DNA from: an uncultured Lysobacter sp.
Lineage (GTDB): Bacteria > Pseudomonadota > Gammaproteobacteria > Xanthomonadales > Xanthomonadaceae
Assembly (NCBI GenBank): GCA_946480055.1
Contig: CAMLID010000077.1
Location: 1 to 14,951, forward strand
Length of the DNA: 14,951 bases
Direction of reading: 5' to 3'
The translations under genes were made by a program, and so were the position numbers. Below are positions 8,192-14,763 of this stretch, in pieces. The notes beneath the pieces were generated by a model, which was not told the DNA's origin, searched no databases, and worked only from the letters and a program-made list of their open reading frames with translations. Positions within the stretch are counted from its first letter, which is position 1. Each line of letters starts with the position of its first letter.

Positions 8192-8279
8192 GGCGAGACT
8201 GGCTCGCCTGGGGATCGTCCGGCCCGGCCATCCTGCCGGGCGTTCGCGGTCGCAGTCGATGCCGATAGGGCATCGACTG
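8192..8279. terminator. Three consecutive hairpins downstream of serC
   Basis: Reading the minus strand after the serC stop at 8291, the first hairpin (8253-8279) has an 11-bp stem (AGTCGATGCC/GGCATCGACT plus a flanking C-G) and a five-base loop. It is followed by a 7-bp stem at 8222-8241 (GCCCGGC/GCCGGGC) and a 6-bp stem at 8192-8208 (GGCGAG/CTCGCC). There is no T-run. The first probably ends or protects the serC transcript; an attenuator-like role ahead of pheA is possible but unproven. Confidence 0.45.
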
Positions 8280-8290
8280 AGCGCGGTCGC

Positions 8291-9376
8291 TTACCCGTGC
8301 CTCTTCTGGAAATCTCGCATGAACGAAGCCAGCGCCTGCACGCCCTCCTCCGGCATCGCGTTGTAGATCGACGCGCGCATGCCGCCCAGGGCGCGGTGGC
8401 CCTTGAGCGAGATCAGCCCGGCGGCCTCGGCTTCCTTCAGGAACGGCTTGTCCAGCGCTTCGTCCTTGAGGAAGAACGGCACGTTCATGCGCGAACGCGC
8501 GCCGGCCGCGACTTCGTTGCGATAGAAGCCGCCCGAGCCGTCGATGGTCTGGTACAGCAGCGCCGACTTGCGCGCGTTGCGCTGCGCGAACTCGGCCACG
8601 CCGCCCTGCGCGATCATCCACTTGAACACCAGCCCGGCCAGGTACCAGTTCCAGGTCGGCGGCGTGTTGAGCATGGACTCGCCCTTGACGTGGGCGCGGT
8701 AGTCGAGGATCTCGGCGCGCGGCTGGCCGGCGCGTTCGAGCAGGTCGCGGCGCACGATCACCACGCTCACGCCGACCGGGCCGAGGTTCTTCTGCGCGCC
8801 GGCGTAGATCACGCCGAACTTGGACACGTCCAGCGGCTCGGAGACGATGCTGGAGCTGAAGTCGCCGATCAGCGGCACGTCGCCGGTCTGCGGGATGTCG
8901 CGGAACTCGACGCCGTGGATGGTTTCGTTGGCGGTGTAGTGGACGAAGGCGGCGTCCTTGGACAGCTGCCAATCGGAATACGCCGGAATGTCGCGGTAAC
9001 CGCCGGCTTCGCCGTCGGCGACCACCTTGGCGGCGACGTAGGGCTTGACCTGCTTGAGCGCGGTCTTGCCCCAATGGCCGGTCACGGCGTAGTCCACGGT
9101 CTGGCCCGGGGCGGCGAAGTTCAGCGCGATCAGGGCCTGCTGGGTGGTCGCGCCGCCCTGCAGGAACAGCACCGCATAATCGTCCGGGATCGACATCAGC
9201 GTGCGCAGGTCGGCCTCGGCCTCCTGGGCGACCTGCAGAAACTCCGGTCCGCGATGGCTCAGCTCGACGATCGAGGCGCCGACGCCATGCCAGTCCAGCA
9301 TCTCGGCCTGGGCCTGCTGCAGGACGGTTTCGGGCAGGGTCGCGGGACCGGCACTGAAGTTGAACGCGCGGGACAT
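8291..9376 (-). CDS. serC: 3-phosphoserine/phosphohydroxythreonine transaminase
   Basis: PLP-dependent transamination of 3-phosphohydroxypyruvate to phosphoserine with glutamate as amino donor, the second step of serine synthesis; it also acts on the pyridoxal 5'-phosphate pathway intermediate. The 361-residue length is exactly that of the family. Visible motifs are [15 protein letters not shown] (5-19), ELSHRG (38-43), FLQGGATTQ (71-79), the TAN-E-T-I-HG block (148-155), GDFSSSI (171-177), the PLP lysine in [11 protein letters not shown] (Lys196), NTPPTWNWY (237-245) and the C-terminal [10 protein letters not shown] (331-340). The start at ATG 9376 is supported by GGAG about 7-10 bases upstream and by the universal start [11 protein letters not shown]. 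The 76-codon in-frame extension upstream lies in the intergenic region and is discarded. It is divergent from msrP. Its location upstream of pheA echoes the pseudomonad serC-pheA arrangement. Confidence 0.97.
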   Translation of the reverse strand: MSRAFNFSAGPATLPETVLQQAQAEMLDWHGVGASIVELSHRGPEFLQVAQEAEADLRTLMSIPDDYAVLFLQGGATTQQALIALNFAAPGQTVDYAVTGHWGKTALKQVKPYVAAKVVADGEAGGYRDIPAYSDWQLSKDAAFVHYTANETIHGVEFRDIPQTGDVPLIGDFSSSIVSEPLDVSKFGVIYAGAQKNLGPVGVSVVIVRRDLLERAGQPRAEILDYRAHVKGESMLNTPPTWNWYLAGLVFKWMIAQGGVAEFAQRNARKSALLYQTIDGSGGFYRNEVAAGARSRMNVPFFLKDEALDKPFLKEAEAAGLISLKGHRALGGMRASIYNAMPEEGVQALASFMRDFQKRHG

Positions 9377-9560
9377 CGGGTGCTCCGTGGGTGTGGGGGT
9401 TGGAACCCAAGTATGCCGCAGTGCAACACTTGCGCGCGCCTTGGTTACCCGCGCAACTTTTGCCCCTCCGGCTGCCTCTATGGTGATAAACCCACCGTAT
9501 GTATCTGGACGGCCCCGCGGCGTGCCCACGCCGTGCCCGTCTCCCGCAGGAGTTCCCCCG

Positions 9561-10529
9561 ATGTCATTGCGCGACGCCTTCACGCTTCCCGCCCGCGAAA
9601 TCACCGACGAGGCTGTCTACCACGAACGCCGGCGCCTGCTGGCCGCGTTCGCCGCCGCGCCCGCGCTGGGCCTGGCCGGCTGCGCCGACGCCGAGCCGCC
9701 GCCCGCGCCCAAGACCACGATCACCCCGGCCCAGGCCGCCTCGGGCTTCCGCACCAACGAAACCCTGACCCGCTACGAAGACATCAGCAGCTACAACAAC
9801 TTCTACGAGTTCGGCACCGGCAAGGCCGACCCGGGCAAGGCCCCCAAGACCCTTCGCACCAAACCCTGGACGGTCGCGATCGGCGGCGCCTGCGCCAAGC
9901 CCGGCCGCTTGTCGCTGGACGATCTGATCAAGGGCCTGACGCCGCAGGAACGCATCTACCGCCTGCGCTGCGTGGAAGGCTGGTCGATGGTGATTCCGTG
10001 GCTGGGGGTACCGCTGGGCGAGGTGCTCAAGCGCTTCGAACCGACCTCCAAGGCCAAGTACGTGGCCTTCACCACCCTGGCCGACCCCAAGCAGATGCCC
10101 GGGCTGTCCTACCCCGCGCTGGACTGGCCCTACCGCGAGGGCCTGCGCATCGACGAGGCCATGCACCCGCTGACCCTGCTCGCGACCGGCCTGTACGGCA
10201 AGCCGCTGCCGCAGCAGAACGGCGCGCCGCTGCGCCTGGTGGTGCCGTGGAAGTACGGCTTCAAGAGCATCAAGTCGATCGTCGCGATCACCTTCGTCGA
10301 GAAGATGCCGTTCACCAGCTGGAACGACGCCCAGTCCAGCGAGTATGGTTTTTTCTCCAACGTGAACCCCAACGTCGACCACCCGCGCTGGACCCAGAAG
10401 AGCGAGCGCCGCATCGCCGGCACCGCCAGCAAGCTGTTCGCCGAACGCGTCCCGACCCGGCTATTCAACGGCTACGCCGACCAGGTCGCGTCGATGTACG
10501 CCGGCATGGACCTCAAGCGGTGGTTCTGA
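9561..10529 (+). CDS. msrP: Protein-methionine-sulfoxide reductase catalytic subunit (YedY family), Tat-exported, possible lipoprotein
   Basis: A molybdopterin enzyme that reduces both stereoisomers of methionine sulfoxide in oxidised envelope proteins, taking electrons from MsrQ. It is 322 residues from ATG 9561, with AGGAG 9-13 bases upstream. The N-terminus has a twin-arginine leader: [10 protein letters not shown] (21-30), hydrophobic [10 protein letters not shown], then Cys41. The sequence LAGC (38-41) is a textbook lipobox, whereas E. coli MsrP is soluble. The oxidoreductase molybdopterin domain (about 65-250) shows SYNNFYEFG (77-85), the molybdenum-ligand cysteine in [12 protein letters not shown] (Cys137), [11 protein letters not shown] (149-159) and [13 protein letters not shown] (228-240). 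The C-terminal region (about 251-322) is of MsrP type ([11 protein letters not shown]). msrQ starts four bases after the stop, so the two form an operon. Family assignment is secure; lipidation is inference. Confidence 0.95.
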   Translation: MSLRDAFTLPAREITDEAVYHERRRLLAAFAAAPALGLAGCADAEPPPAPKTTITPAQAASGFRTNETLTRYEDISSYNNFYEFGTGKADPGKAPKTLRTKPWTVAIGGACAKPGRLSLDDLIKGLTPQERIYRLRCVEGWSMVIPWLGVPLGEVLKRFEPTSKAKYVAFTTLADPKQMPGLSYPALDWPYREGLRIDEAMHPLTLLATGLYGKPLPQQNGAPLRLVVPWKYGFKSIKSIVAITFVEKMPFTSWNDAQSSEYGFFSNVNPNVDHPRWTQKSERRIAGTASKLFAERVPTRLFNGYADQVASMYAGMDLKRWF

Positions 10530-10533
10530 GCGC

Positions 10534-11214
10534 ATGAACGACCGCACCACGGCCGCGCCCGCACGGCCGCCCCCCCGCCGCGCGACCTCCAAGGCCATGA
10601 TCGCGGCCAAGACCCTGGTCCATCTGCTGGCGCTGACGCCGGCGGCGATCCTGGCCTGGCAGATCCGCGCCGAATTCCTGACCGGCAGCGGCGGCCTCGG
10701 CGCCGACCCGGTGGCCGAGATCGAGCACCGCCTGGGCCTGTGGGCGCTGCGCCTGCTGTTGCTGACGCTGGCGATCACGCCGCTGCGCCAGCTCAGCGGC
10801 CAGGCGGTGCTGATCCGCTTCCGCCGTCTGCTCGGCCTGTACGCGTTCTTCTACGCCTGCCTGCACTTCGCCGCTTACCTGGTGCTGGACCTGCGCGGCT
10901 ACTGGACCCAGATCTTCGAGGAGATCCTCAAGCGGCCCTACATCACCGTCGGCTTCCTGGCCTGGCTACTGCTGGTGCCGCTGGCGCTGACCTCGACCCA
11001 GGCCGCGATGCGCAAGCTCGGCCGGCTCTGGGGCCGGCTGCACCAACTGATCTACGCGATCGCCGCGCTCGCGGTGCTGCACTTCTGGTGGCTGGTGAAA
11101 TCCGACATCCGCGAACCGCTGCTGTACGCGAGCATCCTGGCCGCGTTGCTGGGCTGGCGGGTCTGGAAAAAGCTGCGCGCGCTCAGCTCGCGCCGTACAG
11201 CAGCAACAGGCTGA
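10534..11214 (+). CDS. msrQ: Heme b membrane subunit of the MsrPQ methionine sulfoxide reductase (YedZ family)
   Basis: Integral inner-membrane protein that passes electrons from the quinone/flavin pool to periplasmic MsrP. The 226-residue protein begins at ATG 10534, four bases after msrP, with a Pro/Arg-rich cytoplasmic tail (1-24). About six hydrophobic segments follow (about 27-43, 69-84, 99-119, 136-153, 171-187 and 195-211). Histidines placed to hold heme b are His111 (YACLHFAAY), His170 (GRLHQLIY) and His183 (AVLHFWW), matching the ferric reductase-like pattern of the family; His65 and His30 are also present. Its last 32 bases overlap the 3' end of the convergent FHA gene. Function and partner are well supported by sequence and by adjacency to msrP. 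Confidence 0.94.
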   Translation: MNDRTTAAPARPPPRRATSKAMIAAKTLVHLLALTPAAILAWQIRAEFLTGSGGLGADPVAEIEHRLGLWALRLLLLTLAITPLRQLSGQAVLIRFRRLLGLYAFFYACLHFAAYLVLDLRGYWTQIFEEILKRPYITVGFLAWLLLVPLALTSTQAAMRKLGRLWGRLHQLIYAIAALAVLHFWWLVKSDIREPLLYASILAALLGWRVWKKLRALSSRRTAATG

Positions 11215-12013
11215 GGGCGGCGGCCAGCAGCACCGCCGCCAGCAGCAGCCAGGGCATGCGCCGCACCGACGAGGGCAGCGCCGTGGCCGGGCGGGCGCGT
11301 TCTTCGTTCTCGAATTCGGCCGGATGCGTGAGCGGCGCCGGTTCGCTGCCGCCGCCGCGGCTGGGGGCTTCGATCACGAAGCGGTGCTGCGATTCCAGCA
11401 CCAGTTGATCGCCCGGCAGCAGCAGCGCATTGCGCACCGGCCGGCCGTTGACCACGCTGCCCTCGACCGAGCCCATGTCGCGCAGGACCACGCCGTCGGC
11501 GTGCGCTTCCAGGCGCGCGTGACGTTCGGCGAAAGAGGCGTCGTCGATGCGGATGTCGCACTCGCTGGCGCGGCCGATGGTGCGCGGCTGGTCCAGCGGG
11601 TAGCAGCGGCCGTGGTGCGGCCCGGCGATGCCGCGGATCACCAGGCGGCTCTCGGCGGCCTCGCCGAAACCGTAGTCGACCGGGGCCGGCAGCGGTTCGC
11701 CGGCGAGCAGCAGCAGCTCGACGCCGTCGAGGAAGATCGCATCGCCGGCGCGCAGCATGGCCATGCGCCGCACCGGGCGGCCGTTGACGTGCAGGCCGCG
11801 CACGCCCTCGCGCACCTGCAGCCAGACGCCGCGGCGGTCGACGCAGACCTGCGCCACCGCCTCGCCGCCGTCGCGGACCAGGGCGGTGCGGCCGTCGGCG
11901 TCGCGGCCAATCGCATGCACGCCCGGGCTCAGGGCCAGGTCGGCATGTTCACGGTTGGGGTATCGCAGTCTGAGGGCTTCCACGCGTCGGAAATCTAGCA
12001 CGCGGCGTGCCAC
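11183..12013 (-). CDS. Tail-anchored protein with two FHA-type modules
   Basis: FHA domains bind phosphothreonine peptides and often report on Ser/Thr kinase signalling or secretion-system assembly. The 276-residue protein has a first, degenerate FHA-like module (about 12-105: HAIGRD, HVNGRPVR, LRAGDAIFLDGVELLL). A second, better-conserved module follows (about 122-216: TIGRASECDIRIDD, AERHARLE, VVNGRPVR, LPGDQLVL). Next is an acidic/Pro linker (218-250) and one C-terminal membrane segment (254-273, PWLLLAAVLLAAALSLLLLY). Such a tail anchor puts both FHA modules in the cytoplasm. The repeated VNGRPVR suggests internal duplication. The start is uncertain: GTG 12013 directly follows an in-frame stop, while GTG 12001 and GTG 11983 are alternatives; none has a clear ribosome-binding site. 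No kinase, phosphatase or type VI secretion gene is nearby. The partner is unknown. Confidence 0.82.
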   Translation of the reverse strand: MARRVLDFRRVEALRLRYPNREHADLALSPGVHAIGRDADGRTALVRDGGEAVAQVCVDRRGVWLQVREGVRGLHVNGRPVRRMAMLRAGDAIFLDGVELLLLAGEPLPAPVDYGFGEAAESRLVIRGIAGPHHGRCYPLDQPRTIGRASECDIRIDDASFAERHARLEAHADGVVLRDMGSVEGSVVNGRPVRNALLLPGDQLVLESQHRFVIEAPSRGGGSEPAPLTHPAEFENEERARPATALPSSVRRMPWLLLAAVLLAAALSLLLLYGAS

Positions 12014-12051
12014 TCACGCAGCCCGGCATGCGCATCGCGCGTGCCACGCAC

Positions 12052-12080
12052 TTGGATGCGGCCGCCCGCGCCCGCACAAT
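12052..12080 (+). promoter_or_regulatory. Candidate sigma-70-type promoter for the small PHA-system gene
   Basis: TTGGAT (12052-12057) and CACAAT (12075-12080) are separated by exactly 17 bases in the spacer between divergent genes. Matches to consensus are three and four of six. Transcription would start near 12087, just before the GGGAGGG ribosome-binding site at 12092-12098. Prediction by eye only. Confidence 0.35.
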
Positions 12081-12107
12081 AGCCGTCACCTGGGAGGGAA
12101 ACGTTCT

Positions 12108-12383
12108 ATGTCGAGCATCGATATCCGCCACGATCATTCGCTGACGCCGGCCAAGGCCCGCAAGGCCGTAGAAGAGGTGGCGCAGAAGCTCGCCGAGCGC
12201 TTCGGCATCGAATACGACTGGTCCGGCGACACCCTCAACTTCGCCCGCAGCGGCGTCGACGGCAAGATCGCGCTCGGCCCCAAGCAACTGCGCGTGACCG
12301 CCAGCCTGGGCTTCCTGCTCGGCGCGCTCAAGGGCCCGATCGAAAGCGAAATCCGGCGGGTGCTGGACGAGCGCTTCAAGTAA
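12108..12383 (+). CDS. Small polyhydroxyalkanoic acid (PHA) system family protein
   Basis: A 91-residue protein resembling the small PHA-granule-region family annotated as polyhydroxyalkanoic acid system protein. The start at ATG 12108 is backed by GGGAGGG 10-16 bases upstream. It begins MSSIDIRHDHSLTPAKARKA, followed by a helical segment (VEEVAQKLAERFGIEYDW), a GDTLNFARSGVDGKIALG sheet-like stretch, and a C-terminal LGFLLGALKGPIESEIRRVLDERF. There is no signal peptide or membrane segment, so it is probably cytoplasmic. The name comes from genomic association with PHA genes; a molecular activity is not established as far as I know. A phasin 2.4 kb downstream on the same strand agrees with the association. 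It stands alone between a divergent FHA gene and a convergent hypothetical gene. Confidence 0.8.
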   Translation: MSSIDIRHDHSLTPAKARKAVEEVAQKLAERFGIEYDWSGDTLNFARSGVDGKIALGPKQLRVTASLGFLLGALKGPIESEIRRVLDERFK

Positions 12384-12386
12384 AGC

Positions 12387-12457
12387 GGATTCGGGATTCG
12401 AAGAAGCGCGGCCGCCCGCGTCGTCCCATCCCTGCCATCCCCGCCTTCGCGGGGATG
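12387..12457. repeat. Tandem GGATTCG pair and CCCCGC/GCGGGG hairpin repeat after the PHA-system gene
   Basis: GGATTCG occurs twice in tandem (12387-12400) immediately after the stop codon. Then CATCCCCGC (12436-12444) pairs perfectly with GCGGGGATG (12449-12457) around CTTC. The second resembles the dispersed CATTCCCGC-type hairpin repeat seen in many proteobacteria, from memory, and may also act as a transcription stop. No T-run follows. Confidence 0.5.
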
Positions 12458-12511
12458 ACGAATCGAAGTGACGCGACGCTGAGGTAGACCATCGGTACCC
12501 GCAGGGCCCGA

Positions 12512-12535
12512 TCGCGACTCACGCCGCTCCCACAG
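12512..12535 (-). repeat. Single REP-like element, third copy in the window
   Basis: Read on the minus strand, this 24-base element has core GGGAGCGGCGTGAGTCGCGA, differing at two core positions from the copy at 2523-2546. It lies between two convergent genes, as do the other copies. Unlike the 2473-2546 pair it is solitary. Confidence 0.65.
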
Positions 12536-12557
12536 GGAGCACGGCACCGCAGCAGCC

Positions 12558-13280
12558 CTACTCCAAGCCCGGAAACGGATCCGGATCGCCCTCGAACAGC
12601 CGACGAGCGATTTCGCGCTCGTCGCCTTCGATCTCGGCGATGAACTCGCGCACGTCGCCGAGCTGGCCGAAGGCGGCGAAGCCGCGCTCCAGGAAGCCTT
12701 GCAACTCGGCCAGCCCGGCCGCCTTGGCCGGTCCGCGCGAGAGTTTGAGCAGGGTCGACACGCCGGGCATCCGCACCGCCCGCCCCAGGCCGTTGCCGAC
12801 CCGCGCGATCAGGTCGATCTGGTGCCCGCGCAGGCGCGGCAGGCCGCAGTCGCGGTAGGCCTGCGCGTACAGGGCCGCGTCCAGGCGCCGGCGCCGCGGC
12901 GCGAGGGTCTGCAGGCGTTGCGCCATACGCAAGTCGAAGGCGTGGGTCAGCAGGCCCAGCTCGATCGCGTCGGCGACCGTGGCCAGCAGCGCCGACGGCA
13001 GCAGCCGCTGCATCATCGGCAGTACCCGTGCGATGTCGGCGTCGCGGCGGCTGAAATCGTGGTCGTTGTAGACGTCGCTGAGGAAGAACTGTGCCGCCGG
13101 GCGCCGGCGCGGGTCGCGCAGGAAGCGGTCGAAGCTCGCTTCCAGCCGCCACGCCTGCCAACTGCGCAGCTCCGGCAGCCAGCGCAAGCCGTTGCGCGAC
13201 TCCCGGCTCGGGTCGTGCAGGGTCTGATGGCGCGCCAGCAGGTCGCTCAGGCGGGCGGAAAGATCGGTCGTCCGGGACAT
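12558..13280 (-). CDS. Conserved uncharacterised cytoplasmic helical protein
   Basis: A 240-residue protein that I cannot assign a function. It is rich in Arg, Leu and Ala, looks nearly all-helical, and has no signal peptide or membrane segment. The most distinctive stretch is AQFFLSDVYNDHDFSRRDAD (63-82), followed by IARVLPMM (83-90). From memory, a similar FFL-D-LY/DFS-RD pattern recurs in unnamed gammaproteobacterial proteins. Other runs include LLTHAFDLRMAQRLQTL (110-126) and ELQGFLERGFAAFGQLGDV (192-210), and an acidic C-terminus GDPDPFPGLE. The start at ATG 13280 (MSRTTDL) is chosen over in-frame ATG 13289; neither has a clear ribosome-binding site, and a longer extension would enter the patatin gene's control region. 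It is divergent from the patatin-like gene and lies between PHA-associated genes, which is the only functional hint. Confidence 0.72.
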   Translation of the reverse strand: MSRTTDLSARLSDLLARHQTLHDPSRESRNGLRWLPELRSWQAWRLEASFDRFLRDPRRRPAAQFFLSDVYNDHDFSRRDADIARVLPMMQRLLPSALLATVADAIELGLLTHAFDLRMAQRLQTLAPRRRRLDAALYAQAYRDCGLPRLRGHQIDLIARVGNGLGRAVRMPGVSTLLKLSRGPAKAAGLAELQGFLERGFAAFGQLGDVREFIAEIEGDEREIARRLFEGDPDPFPGLE

Positions 13281-13347
13281 CGCAGGCATGATCGCGGCCG
13301 CGGCCGGCGCCCGCAACCGCCCCGGCGTACGACCAAAGTCGCGGCGT

Positions 13348-13376
13348 CTGGCGCGCCCGCCACGGTCGGCTACACT
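13348..13376 (+). promoter_or_regulatory. Candidate promoter for the patatin-like gene
   Basis: TACACT (13371-13376) is a four-of-six match to a -10 box. CTGGCG (13348-13353) is a weak -35 box 17 bases upstream. Transcription would start near 13383, giving a leader of about 30 bases. The -35 match is poor, so this is tentative. Confidence 0.28.
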
Positions 13377-13413
13377 CGGGGGGATACTCCTACGCACGGT
13401 CGCCGCCCACCTC

Positions 13414-14676
13414 ATGCTGTCACTCCACTCCGCCCGGCAACGGGCGCGCACCACCGGCACGCCGGCCAAGATCGGCCTGGCCATCGCCGGCGGCGGCCCG
13501 ATCGGCGGCATGTACGAACTCGGCGCCCTGCGCGCGATGGACGAAGCCCTGGAAGGCCTCGATCTGACCCGCCTGGACTGCTACGTCGGCGTCAGCAGCG
13601 GCGCCTTCCTGGCGGCCGGCCTGGCCAACCGCATGGACACCACCGAGATGTGCCGGATCTTCATCACCGGCGACAGCGACGACGTCCAGTTCCGCCCCGA
13701 GACCTTCATGCGGCCGGCGTTCTTCGAATACATGAAGCGCGCCGCGAGCTTCCCGCGCCTGGCGACCGAATGGTGGCGCGAACTGCTGTTCTCGCCGCGC
13801 GAGGCGCGCTGGTCGGACCTGATCACCCGCTTCGGCGGGCTGATTCCGAACGGCCTGTTCGACAACGGCGAGGTCGAGCGCTTCCTGCGCGAGGTCTTCA
13901 CCCGGCGCGGGCGCAGCAACGACTTCCGCGAGCTCGACGCGCGCCTGTACGTGGTCGCGGTCGACATCGACAGCGGCGACGCGGTGCGTTTCGGCGGCGA
14001 CGACTGGAACGACATCGCCATCTCCAAGGCGGTCCAGGCCAGCGCCGCCCTGCCCGGCCTGTACCCGCCGGTGAACATCCGCGGCCGCCATTTCGTCGAC
14101 GGCGCGCTGCGCCGGACCATGCACGCCTCGCTGGTGCTGGAACAGGGCATCGACCTGCTGATCGGCATCAACCCGCTGGTCCCGTTCAACCACAACCACG
14201 GCAGCGCGCCGGTGGCCGAGGACAACAGCCTGGCCGCGGGCGGCCTGCCGGCGGTGCTGTCGCAGACCTTCCGCACCCTGCTGCAGTCGCGCATGCAGGT
14301 CGGCCTGGCGCGTTACGCCCAGCAATACCCCAACATCGACCAGTTGGTGTTCGAGCCCAATGCCGAGGACGGCGAACTGTTCTTCACCAACGCCTTCAGC
14401 TTCTCGGCGCGCCGGCGGATCAGCGAGATCGCCTACCGCAACACCCTGGCCGACCTGCGCCAGCGCGCCGACGCGCTGCGCCCGGTGCTGGCCGCGCACG
14501 GCATCCGCCTGCGCGAAGAAATCCTGGCCGACCCCAACCGCTCGATCCTGGACGGCATCGCGCCGCCCTCGCGCGACACCGAAACCACCGCGCGCCTGCG
14601 CCGCGCCCTGGACGATGTCGACCACCTGGTCGCGCGCCGCCGCTCGCCCAAAGCGCGCAAACGCCGGCAAAGCTGA
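13414..14676 (+). CDS. Patatin-like phospholipase/lipid acyl hydrolase family protein
   Basis: Patatin-fold enzymes use a Ser-Asp dyad to hydrolyse acyl esters of lipids. The 420-residue protein has an oxyanion-hole region AIAGGGPIGGMYELGAL (23-39), the nucleophile elbow GVSSG (59-63, Ser61), and FVDGAL (227-232, Asp229), so the dyad is intact. The usual Arg of the GGG-x-R-G loop is replaced: here it reads GGGPIGG. Beyond the core there is a helical C-terminal part (about 275-410) ending in a very basic tail (ARRRSPKARKRRQS). No signal peptide or membrane segment is evident. The start at ATG 13414 (MLSLHSARQRARTTG) has no good ribosome-binding site; an upstream in-frame ATG at 13288 would overlap the divergent gene and add a low-quality 42-residue stretch. 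A phasin gene begins 87 bases downstream on the same strand. The substrate is unknown: phospholipid, neutral lipid or PHA. Confidence 0.88.
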   Translation: MLSLHSARQRARTTGTPAKIGLAIAGGGPIGGMYELGALRAMDEALEGLDLTRLDCYVGVSSGAFLAAGLANRMDTTEMCRIFITGDSDDVQFRPETFMRPAFFEYMKRAASFPRLATEWWRELLFSPREARWSDLITRFGGLIPNGLFDNGEVERFLREVFTRRGRSNDFRELDARLYVVAVDIDSGDAVRFGGDDWNDIAISKAVQASAALPGLYPPVNIRGRHFVDGALRRTMHASLVLEQGIDLLIGINPLVPFNHNHGSAPVAEDNSLAAGGLPAVLSQTFRTLLQSRMQVGLARYAQQYPNIDQLVFEPNAEDGELFFTNAFSFSARRRISEIAYRNTLADLRQRADALRPVLAAHGIRLREEILADPNRSILDGIAPPSRDTETTARLRRALDDVDHLVARRRSPKARKRRQS

Positions 14677-14763
14677 GCCGGCGCGACGCGCGCTGGTGTG
14701 AAAGCTCTAGACAGCGCGCCCATCGTGCAGTCACATCGAACCCACGCCCGCTTGGAGGGCAAC

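Noticed and set aside
9518..9533. CGGCGTG/CACGCCG inverted repeat in the msrP leader
   Set aside because: A two-base loop cannot close well and 7-bp GC dyads are expected by chance at this GC content.
9377..9604. 76-codon N-terminal extension of serC
   Set aside because: The conserved SerC start is at 9376 with a good GGAG site; the extension is intergenic sequence overlapping the msrP start region.
8117..10537. 806-codon plus-strand reading frame
   Set aside because: Antisense to serC and out of frame with msrP, both of which have full family motifs; no recognisable domain.
13420..14670. 416-codon minus-strand frame opposite the patatin-like gene
   Set aside because: Mirror frame of a gene with an intact catalytic dyad; composition is Gln/Val/Ala/Gly-rich with no domain.
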